The notes under the pieces: generated by a model
What the model was told of the DNA's origin: nothing
Databases searched by the model: none
Seen by the model: only the letters and a program-made list of their open reading frames with translations
Shown: one piece after another, positions 57,531 to 64,000 of the stretch
Position numbering within the stretch: the first letter of the stretch is position 1
Layout: each line of letters starts with the position of its first letter
Program-made: the position numbers and the translations under genes
DNA from: Mycobacterium genavense ATCC 51234
GTDB taxonomy: Bacteria; Actinomycetota; Actinomycetes; Mycobacteriales; Mycobacteriaceae
Length of the DNA: 64,000 nt
Direction of reading: 5' to 3'
Assembly: GCF_000526915.1 (NCBI RefSeq)
Contig: NZ_JAGZ01000003.1
Location: forward strand, 186,001-250,000

Positions 57531-58555
57531 TCGTCGGGGTTGAGACTGGCGACGATATCGGCCACCGGGCCCGCCTGCGCCTGACGGAAAGCCGTTCCCG
57601 CCCAGAGGCTCATGCCCTGGGGATCTTCCCGCTCGGTCGCGGCCTCCCGGATCGGCAGCGTCATCTGGTTGACCTCGGGATAGCCCAGCGGCGCCACGGT
57701 GTCGAACAGGCGAATGAATTCGTTCTCCAGACTGCGGGCGTACCGGCCGGAGAACGCCCGCGTGACGATGGTTTTGGCGAACAGCTGATTCTTCATCGCG
57801 ACACGTTGCGCCGTGCTGGTGCCCGCTTCGTCGCTGAGCAGCAGCGCGGTCCCCACCTGTGCGGCCACCGCCCCCCGGCGCAGCACACCGGCGACATCCT
57901 CGGCGGTGCCCAGCCCACCCGCGGCGATGATGGGGACGTCGCGATGGGCCCGGTGGATGCGGTCGATCAGCTGGTGCAGCGACTCGCTGCCGGGATCCAT
58001 GTCGGGAGCAAAGGTGGCACGGTTCCCGCCGGCGTTCGGCCCCTGGACCACCAGGCTGTCCGCACCGGCGGCGACGGCCACCCCGGCCTCGTAAAGCGAT
58101 GTCACCGTGACCATCACCAACAGGCCCAGCGCGCTGAACCGCCTGACCACATCCGGCGACGGCACTCCGTAGGTGAACGACACCAGTTCCGGACGCAGGT
58201 CGGCGACGACTTCGAGCTTGCGGGCCCAGTCGTCGTCGTGGCCGAATTCGGGCCGGCCCACGTAGACCTGGTAGTGCTCGGCGATCGATTCCAGCGCCTC
58301 GGCGTAGTAGTCCAGTGCCACCCAGTCGGCGACACTGGGTTGCGGCACAAGCAGGTTCACCCCGAGCGGGCCGGTGGTGGCGGCGCGCGCCGCGGCAAGG
58401 TCTTCGGCGAACCGGTCGGCGCTCACGTACCCGGCGGGGACGAAACCGAGTCCGCCGGCGTTGGACACCGCCGCCGCCAACGCCGGGCTACCGGGTCCGC
58501 CCGACATCGGTGCGCCCACGATGGGCACCGCGATATCCCAAAAACCCAGTACCAT
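57527..58555 (-). CDS. NPD-type nitronate monooxygenase / FMN enzyme (Rv2781c-like)
   Basis: 342 residues. TIM-barrel FMN enzyme: PIVGAPMSGGPGSPALAAAVSNAGGLGFVPAG at the N-terminus, GADSLVVQGPNAGGNRATF, phosphate loop PIIAAGGLGTAEDVAGVLRRGAVAAQVGTALLL. These enzymes oxidise alkyl nitronates. The ald and NPD neighbourhood matches M. tuberculosis. The frame is intact. Confidence 0.92.
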   Translation of the reverse strand: MVLGFWDIAVPIVGAPMSGGPGSPALAAAVSNAGGLGFVPAGYVSADRFAEDLAAARAATTGPLGVNLLVPQPSVADWVALDYYAEALESIAEHYQVYVGRPEFGHDDDWARKLEVVADLRPELVSFTYGVPSPDVVRRFSALGLLVMVTVTSLYEAGVAVAAGADSLVVQGPNAGGNRATFAPDMDPGSESLHQLIDRIHRAHRDVPIIAAGGLGTAEDVAGVLRRGAVAAQVGTALLLSDEAGTSTAQRVAMKNQLFAKTIVTRAFSGRYARSLENEFIRLFDTVAPLGYPEVNQMTLPIREAATEREDPQGMSLWAGTAFRQAQAGPVADIVASLNPDD

Positions 58556-58615
58556 CCGGCTACTCCGCCGACGATGAGCACCGGCACGGCGCGAGTAAGG
58601 AGGCGGACATTTGAG

Positions 58616-59998
58616 CTAATTTACCATCGCCCGAAGTTGTTGCGGCAGTGATCGTTTCGAAGCATACGGGCCCACGACGGCAGCGCCGAAGCGCTTGCTC
58701 AGCAGCTGGCTTGCCACCGCATTGACGTCCTCGACGGTGACGTCGTCGATCTTCCGCAGGGTGTGCTCGATGCTGCGGTGCTTGCCATAGTTCAGTTCGC
58801 TACGACCGATGCGGCTCATACGAGAACTGGAGTCTTCCAGGCCGAGAACGATCCCGCCACGCAGAGAACCTTTGGCGATGCGGCACTCGGCCTCGGTGAT
58901 GCCGTCGCGGGCCACCGATTCGAGCACCTCGCTGGTCACCCGCATCACGTCGGCGAACCGCTCGGGCAGGCACGCGGCGTACACCGACAGCGCACCACTG
59001 TCGGAGAACATGTCGACCGAGGAGTAGACCGAGTAGGCCAGCCCACGCAGTTCGCGCACCTCCTGGAACAGCCGCGAGCTCAGCCCGCCCCCCAGCGCGG
59101 TGTGCAGCACCGACAACGCCCAGCGATGTTCCCAGGCGCGCCCGGGGGTGCGCACGCCCAGCAACACGTGGGTCTGCTCGGCATCGCGCTTGGCCACCGA
59201 CAGTCCCGGTCGGCCGTTCACCCGTCCGGTGCCCTTGCGCGGCGAAATAGGCTGGCGCCCACGCACCAGACGCGATCCGAAGTGCCGGCGCACCAGGGTG
59301 ACCACCTCGTCGTGGTCGACGTTGCCGGCCACCGCGACCACCATCCGCTCCGGGGTGTAGCGCCGCATGTGGAAGGAGTGCAGTTGCGACCGGGTCATCG
59401 CCGACACCGATTGCGCGGTACCGATCACCGGGCGCCCGACCGGGTGATCACCGAACAGCGCCGCGAGGAACATGTCGCCCAGCGCGTCCTCCGGGTCGTC
59501 GTCGCGCATCGCGATTTCCTCGAGGACGACATCGCGTTCCACCTCGACGTCCTCGACCGCGCAGCGCCCGTTCAGCACCACATCGGCGACCAGGTCGACG
59601 GCCAGCTCGAGATCACTGTCGAGCACGTGCGCGTAGTAGCAGGTGTGCTCCTTGGCGGTGAACGCGTTCAGCTCGCCGCCGACGGCATCCATCGCCTGGG
59701 CGATGTCCACCGCGGTGCGGGTCGGCGTGGATTTGAACAGCAGATGCTCGAGGAAGTGCGCCGCACCGGCGACGGTCGCGCCCTCATCGCGCGACCCGAC
59801 ACCGACCCACACCCCGACCGACGCCGACCGCACCGCGGGCAGATACTCGGTGACCACCCGCAGCCCACCCGGCAACGTGGTGCGGCGCACGGTGGTCTGC
59901 AGCGCGGGTTCGGCTTCGGCGGCATGCTTGCCGCGCCGCAGGGCACCCACTCGAGGCGAGCGCGCCCGGGGTCGGTCAGCTGCTGGCTGTCGCGGCAT
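58616..59998 (-). CDS. pepR: M16 zinc protease PepR
   Basis: 460 residues. Inverted zinc motif HFLEHLLF near residue 82 with a downstream Glu in [18 protein letters not shown]. The C-terminal half has [14 protein letters not shown] and [19 protein letters not shown] of the substrate-binding domain. The N-terminus ([10 protein letters not shown]) agrees with the recalled Rv2782c start. The start overlaps pnp by 23 bases, which indicates a shared transcript. Confidence 0.94.
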   Translation of the reverse strand: MPRQPAADRPRARSPRVGALRRGKHAAEAEPALQTTVRRTTLPGGLRVVTEYLPAVRSASVGVWVGVGSRDEGATVAGAAHFLEHLLFKSTPTRTAVDIAQAMDAVGGELNAFTAKEHTCYYAHVLDSDLELAVDLVADVVLNGRCAVEDVEVERDVVLEEIAMRDDDPEDALGDMFLAALFGDHPVGRPVIGTAQSVSAMTRSQLHSFHMRRYTPERMVVAVAGNVDHDEVVTLVRRHFGSRLVRGRQPISPRKGTGRVNGRPGLSVAKRDAEQTHVLLGVRTPGRAWEHRWALSVLHTALGGGLSSRLFQEVRELRGLAYSVYSSVDMFSDSGALSVYAACLPERFADVMRVTSEVLESVARDGITEAECRIAKGSLRGGIVLGLEDSSSRMSRIGRSELNYGKHRSIEHTLRKIDDVTVEDVNAVASQLLSKRFGAAVVGPYASKRSLPQQLRAMVN

Positions 59999-62249
59999 CG
60001 GCCGGCGCGGTCTCCGGGGAATCTGCAGCGGGTGCCGCGCCGTCTTCTTCGACCAGGACCAGCGAGATCTTGCCCCGTTTGTCGACGTCGGCGATCTCCA
60101 CCCGCAGCTTGTCGCCGACGTTCACCACGTCCTCGACCTTGGCGATGCGCTTGCCCTTACCGAGCTTGGAGATGTGCACCAGACCGTCGCGACCGGGCAG
60201 CAGCGACACGAAAGCTCCGAAATCCGTTGTCTTGACCACGGTTCCGAGGAATCGCTCGCCCACCGTTGGCAGCTGCGGGTTGGCGATCGCGTTGATCCGG
60301 TCGATCGCGGCCTGCGCCGAGGGACCGTCGGTAGCGCCGACGAACACGGTGCCGTCGTCTTCGATGGAGATCTGCGCGCCGGTCTCTTCGGTGATCGCGT
60401 TGATGACCTTGCCCTTGGGCCCGATGACCTCGCCGATCTTGTCGACCGGCACCTTGATTGTGGTCACCCGCGGCGCGTACGGGCTCATCTCGTCGGGGGT
60501 GTCGATGGCCTCGGCCATCACCTCGAGGATGGTGAGTCGGGCGTCCTTGGCCTGGGCCAGCGCACTCGCAAGCACCTGCGACGGAATGCCGTCGAGCTTG
60601 GTGTCCAGCTGCAGCGCGGTGACAAAGTCCTTGGTGCCGGCGCATTTGAAGTCCATGTCGCCGAACGCGTCCTCGGCGCCGAGGATGTCGGTCAGGGTGA
60701 CAAAGCGTGTCTCGCCGTCGACCTCGTCGGAGACCAGGCCCATCGCGATGCCGGCCACCGGCGCCTTGAGCGGCACCCCGGCGTTCAGCAGCGCCAGCGT
60801 GGACGCGCAGACCGATCCCATCGACGTCGAACCGTTGGAGCCCAACGCTTCCGAGACCTGACGGATCGCGTAGGGGAACTCCTCGACGCTGGGCAGCACC
60901 GGGATCAGGGCCCGCTCGGCCAGCGCGCCGTGCCCGATCTCGCGCCGCTTGGGCGAACCGACGCGGCCGGTCTCGCCGGTGGAGAACGGCGGGAAGTTGT
61001 AGTGGTGCATGTAGCGCTTGGAGGTCTCCGGCCCCAGCGAGTCGATCTGCTGGGCCATCTTGACCATGTCCAGCGTGGTGACGCCCAGGATCTGGGTTTC
61101 GCCGCGCTCGAACAGCGCGCTGCCGTGCGCCCGCGGCACGACGGCGACCTCGGCGCTCAAGGCGCGGATGTCGGTGATGCCGCGGCCGTCGATGCGGAAG
61201 TGGTCGGTCAGGATGCGCTGGCGGACCAGCTTCTTGGTCAGCGAGCGGAACGCGGCGCTGACCTCTTTCTCGCGACCCTCGTAGGTCCCGGAGTCCCCGG
61301 CGAGGCGTTCGATGACCTTGGCCTTGAGCTCGTCGGTGCGCGCGTCGCGCTCGGCCTTGCCGCCGATGGTCAGCGCCTTGGCCAGTTCGTCGGTGGCCAC
61401 CGAGGCGACCGAGTAGTAGACGTCTTCGGCGTAGTCCGGGAAGGTCGGGTACTCGGCGACGGGCTTGGCGGCCGCGTCGGCCAGCTCCTGCTGCGCGGTG
61501 CACAGCGCGGCGATGAACGGCTTGGCGGATTCCAGCCCTTGGGCCACAACGGTTTCCGTCGGAGCCTGGGCGCCGCCCTCGACGAGTTCGATGACCTTTT
61601 CGGTGGCCTCGGCCTCGACCATCATGATCGCGACGTCGGGCTTGCCTTGATCATCGGTGCCGACGATGCGACCGGCCACGACCATGTCGAACACGGCGCC
61701 CTCGAGCTGCTCGACGGTGGGGAAGGCGACCCACTGGCCGTCGATCAGCGCGACCCGCACGCCCCCGATGGGGCCGGAGAACGGCAGCCCGCTGATCTGG
61801 GTGGAGGCCGACGCGGCGTTGATCGCCAGCACGTCGTACAGGTCGTTGGGGTCCAGGCTCAGGATCGTCACCACGACCTGAATCTCGTTGCGCAGGCCGG
61901 AGATGAACGACGGCCGCAGCGGGCGGTCGATCAGCCGGCAGGTCAGGATCGCGTCGGTCGACGGCCGGCCCTCGCGACGGAAGAACGAGCCGGGGATGCG
62001 GCCGGCGGCGTACATCCGCTCCTCGACGTCGACCGTCAGCGGGAAGAAGTCGAAGTGTTCCTTGGGCGACTTGCTGGCGGTCGTCGCCGACAGCAGCATG
62101 TTCTCGTCGTCGAGGTAGGCGACGACGGCACCGGCGGCCTGCAGGGCCAGCCGGCCGGTCTCGAAGCGAACGGTGCGGGTACCGAAGGTCCCGTTGTCGA
62201 TTGTGGCGGTCGACTCGAACACGCCTTCATCAATTTGAGCTACAGACAT
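59976..62249 (-). CDS. pnp: Polyribonucleotide nucleotidyltransferase (PNPase / GpsI)
   Basis: 757 residues, full length. Two RNase PH domains (first includes [25 protein letters not shown]; second has [21 protein letters not shown] and [14 protein letters not shown]), a KH domain ([34 protein letters not shown]) and an S1 domain ([28 protein letters not shown]). It degrades RNA 3' to 5' with phosphate. rpsO precedes it as in most bacteria. The C-terminal tail is Ala/acid-rich. Confidence 0.97.
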   Translation of the reverse strand: MSVAQIDEGVFESTATIDNGTFGTRTVRFETGRLALQAAGAVVAYLDDENMLLSATTASKSPKEHFDFFPLTVDVEERMYAAGRIPGSFFRREGRPSTDAILTCRLIDRPLRPSFISGLRNEIQVVVTILSLDPNDLYDVLAINAASASTQISGLPFSGPIGGVRVALIDGQWVAFPTVEQLEGAVFDMVVAGRIVGTDDQGKPDVAIMMVEAEATEKVIELVEGGAQAPTETVVAQGLESAKPFIAALCTAQQELADAAAKPVAEYPTFPDYAEDVYYSVASVATDELAKALTIGGKAERDARTDELKAKVIERLAGDSGTYEGREKEVSAAFRSLTKKLVRQRILTDHFRIDGRGITDIRALSAEVAVVPRAHGSALFERGETQILGVTTLDMVKMAQQIDSLGPETSKRYMHHYNFPPFSTGETGRVGSPKRREIGHGALAERALIPVLPSVEEFPYAIRQVSEALGSNGSTSMGSVCASTLALLNAGVPLKAPVAGIAMGLVSDEVDGETRFVTLTDILGAEDAFGDMDFKCAGTKDFVTALQLDTKLDGIPSQVLASALAQAKDARLTILEVMAEAIDTPDEMSPYAPRVTTIKVPVDKIGEVIGPKGKVINAITEETGAQISIEDDGTVFVGATDGPSAQAAIDRINAIANPQLPTVGERFLGTVVKTTDFGAFVSLLPGRDGLVHISKLGKGKRIAKVEDVVNVGDKLRVEIADVDKRGKISLVLVEEDGAAPAADSPETAPADAATASS

Positions 62250-62576
62250 GGGTGTCCGTACAGCCTCTCTGAGTTATTCAGCTATTTCGCGTCGTCACAC
62301 GCGACCCGCAAGGGTCCGGGGCTGCCCTGAACAAAGAGTCTGAATACGGCTACGGCCATCGATCGAAGCGGCCGAGAAGCCCCAGATCCGGAGCGCCCGG
62401 CTGCCACTACCGAAGACCGCCCGATACAGACTGGGCTGCTCCCGTCATGACACGCTGGAACGGAACACGCGGATCTGCGCGGACCGCACCGTTTGTTCGG
62501 GCCTGACCGGCCCAGAACGCATCCACTCTACATGGGCGAACTTGGCTCGCCAGAATGACGTGGGATCGGCCGTGCG
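62250..62576. other. 327-base region between rpsO and pnp
   Basis: No gene. Read on the minus strand this is the rpsO 3' end and the pnp leader. Several GC-rich inverted stretches occur, but no clear T-run terminator is seen. PNPase often binds its own leader, so structured RNA is plausible. Confidence 0.5.
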
Positions 62577-62846
62577 TCAGCGACGCAGGCCCAGCCGATC
62601 GATCAGCGAACGGTAGCGCTCGACGTCGATGTGCGAGATGTACTTGATCAGCCGGCGCCGACGACCCACCAGCAGCAGCAACCCGCGCCGCGAGTGGTGG
62701 TCGTGCTTGTGCACCTTGAGGTGTTCGGTGAGGTCGGCGATCCGCTTGGTCAGCAGCGCGATCTGCGCCTCCGGCGACCCGGTGTCGGTGTCGTGCAGGC
62801 CGTATTGGCCCAGAATTTCTTTTTTCTGCTCGGCGGTAAGCGCCAC
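62577..62846 (-). CDS. rpsO: 30S ribosomal protein S15
   Basis: 89 residues, the standard S15 length. Signatures: [51 protein letters not shown], and ending [12 protein letters not shown]. It binds 16S rRNA early in 30S assembly. It lies between ribF and pnp on the same strand. Confidence 0.98.
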   Translation of the reverse strand: MALTAEQKKEILGQYGLHDTDTGSPEAQIALLTKRIADLTEHLKVHKHDHHSRRGLLLLVGRRRRLIKYISHIDVERYRSLIDRLGLRR

Positions 62847-62987
62847 GAAATTAACTCCATCAATCGGTCCGCGAAGGTTGTATGTCCGGGCGCGGCCACC
62901 GCGAACCGCAGCACGCGCCGATGTCGTCCGGCAGTTTAGCAGCCAACAGGTGCCCGACCCGAATCGTCGGATGCCGGTCAGCGCTGG

Positions 62988-63959
62988 TCAGTCCGAGAGC
63001 AGGCTGCGGGTCCGGTCGGTGTCGACGCCGATCTCGGCCACCAGTTCCTTCACCGAATCGAACTTATGCTGTCCGCGGATGCGCGCGACGAAGTCCAGCG
63101 CGACATGCTGTCCGTACAGGTCAGCGTTGGTATCGAGGACGAACGCTTCCACGGTGCGGGTGCGCCCGGAGAAGGTGGGGTTGGTGCCGACGGAGACGGC
63201 GGCCTGGTAGCGCTCCCCCGGGACGACGGTGCCGGTCACCGGTCCGTGCCCGAGCACGGTGCACCAGGCGGCATAGACGCCGTCGGCCGGGATGGCCGAG
63301 TACATCGGCGGTGCGACGTTCGCGGTGGGAAAGCCCAACTCGGCGCCTCGCCCGTAACCGCGGACGACGACGCCCTCGACGCGGTGCGGACGGCCCAGCG
63401 CCTCGGTGGCCGCCACCATGTCGCCGGCGTCGACGCAGGAGCGGATGTAGGTGGACGAGAACGTCACGGTCTCGTTGCTGTGGTGCTCGGACAGCAGCGA
63501 CATCGACTCGACGGCGAATCCGAACCGGTCACCGGCCTTGCGCAGGGTCCCGACCGTGCCGAGCGCCTTCTTGCCGAAGGTGAAGTTCTCCCCCACCACG
63601 ACCTCGACGACATGGAGATGCTCCACCAGTAACTCGTGGACGTAGCGCTCCGGCGTGAGCTTCATGAAGTCCGTGGTGAACGGCATCACCAGGAAGACGT
63701 CGACGCCCAGCTCCTCGACGAGCTCGGCGCGGCGGGTCAGCGTCGTCAGCTGCGCCGGATGACTGCCTGGATAGACCACTTCCATCGGATGCGGGTCGAA
63801 CGTCATCAGCACGGTATGCACGTTGCGTGCCCGCCCGGCTTTCACCGCATGGGCGATCAATTCGGCATGACCGCGGTGCACACCGTCGAACACCCCGATC
63901 GTGAGGACGCATCGGCCCCAATCAGTGGGGATCTCGTCTTGGCCGCGCCACCGCTGCAC
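62988..63959 (-). CDS. ribF: Bifunctional riboflavin kinase / FAD synthetase RibF
   Basis: 323 residues. FAD synthetase (nucleotidyltransferase) domain at about 15-175: TIGVFDGVHRGHAELI with the GVHRGH motif, TFDPHPMEV, VVVGENFTFGKKALG and SSTYIR. Riboflavin kinase domain at about 185-320: GRGAELGFPTANVA, DGVYAAWC, and the catalytic Glu in TVEAFVLD. It turns riboflavin into FMN and FAD. No upstream gene is visible in the last ~40 bases. Confidence 0.96.
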   Translation of the reverse strand: MQRWRGQDEIPTDWGRCVLTIGVFDGVHRGHAELIAHAVKAGRARNVHTVLMTFDPHPMEVVYPGSHPAQLTTLTRRAELVEELGVDVFLVMPFTTDFMKLTPERYVHELLVEHLHVVEVVVGENFTFGKKALGTVGTLRKAGDRFGFAVESMSLLSEHHSNETVTFSSTYIRSCVDAGDMVAATEALGRPHRVEGVVVRGYGRGAELGFPTANVAPPMYSAIPADGVYAAWCTVLGHGPVTGTVVPGERYQAAVSVGTNPTFSGRTRTVEAFVLDTNADLYGQHVALDFVARIRGQHKFDSVKELVAEIGVDTDRTRSLLSD

Positions 63960-64000
63960 GCCGCAAGCCTACGATGCGTACCGGCCCGACGCGCCGTAAG

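Noticed and set aside
56321..58651. Plus-strand frame of about 776 codons across ald and NPD
   Set aside because: Overlaps ald in another frame and NPD antisense; the translation is Arg/Gly-rich low complexity, typical of a shadow.
59643..62330. Long plus-strand frame of about 895 codons across pnp
   Set aside because: It is the antisense shadow of the intact pnp gene in high-GC DNA; no protein family is recognised in it.

Overview
The window comes from a slow-growing Mycobacterium of the M. tuberculosis / M. kansasii type. The signs are a PPE-PPW protein, an F420-dependent biliverdin reductase, CpnT-like and other type VII (ESX) secretion proteins, DUF2563, a DUF7373 lipoprotein, SigC, and near-identical matches (recalled, not searched) to M. 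tuberculosis proteins in two separate stretches: the Rv2066-Rv2083 region on the left and the Rv2755c-Rv2786c region on the right. The species cannot be named from the sequence alone.

Layout. (1) 1-7.6 kb: cobalamin genes (end of cobIJ; cobL-cobM-cobK overlapping as one operon), a broken PPE-PPW gene where M. tuberculosis has blaC, sigC fused in frame to a zinc-finger anti-sigma/membrane domain, an SDR gene and the biliverdin reductase. (2) 7.5-10.3 kb: a CpnT-like secreted protein with a C-terminal ADP-ribosyltransferase domain, plus a small downstream gene that is the candidate immunity factor. (3) 10.3-19.3 kb: an IS21-type remnant, then narK2-narGHJI as one overlapping operon; narG carries two single-base insertions. 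(4) 19.3-26.4 kb: an ESX-associated island of secreted and membrane proteins, many frameshifted, with two copies of one promoter plus short-leader-ORF arrangement and two copies of a leaderless start. (5) 26.4-30.4 kb: scars (pepE tail, lipoprotein tail, truncated MFS transporter) and a broken type I modification/specificity pair. (6) 30.4-34.6 kb: YcaQ-like gene, DivIVA-like coiled coil, dfrA-thyA, broken dienelactone hydrolase. (7) 34.6-43.2 kb: glycosyltransferase, acyl-CoA dehydrogenase pair with fabG5, a Gly/Cys-rich secreted protein, a fused acyl-CoA carboxylase with several frameshifts, and a truncated MpaB-type oxygenase. (8) 43.3-50.4 kb: flavodoxin, membrane protein, dapB, hipBA with phased operators, a DapB-like dehydrogenase, a Rieske oxygenase with several lesions, a TetR regulator and a GNAT. 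(9) 50.4-64 kb: oxidoreductases including an EphD-like protein, a broken Baeyer-Villiger monooxygenase, aldR (nonsense) divergent from intact ald, NPD, pepR, pnp, rpsO, ribF.

The main theme is gene decay that is not uniform. Housekeeping genes (cob, dfrA, thyA, dapB, ald, pepR, pnp, rpsO, ribF) read cleanly, while secretion, catabolic, restriction-modification and regulatory genes carry frameshifts, nonsense codons, tandem duplications and truncations. Many lesions are one-base indels, some in short homopolymers, so sequencing error must be excluded for those. Nonsense substitutions (aldR, Rieske oxygenase, monooxygenase), a lost Fe-S ligand, a 10-bp duplication and deletion junctions are harder to explain as read errors.

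Most distinctive points: the ADP-ribosyltransferase version of a CpnT-type toxin locus, the SigC/anti-sigma fusion with a Met/His-rich loop, the twinned promoter plus leader-ORF modules in the ESX island, and three hipBA operator repeats spaced exactly 37 bp apart.
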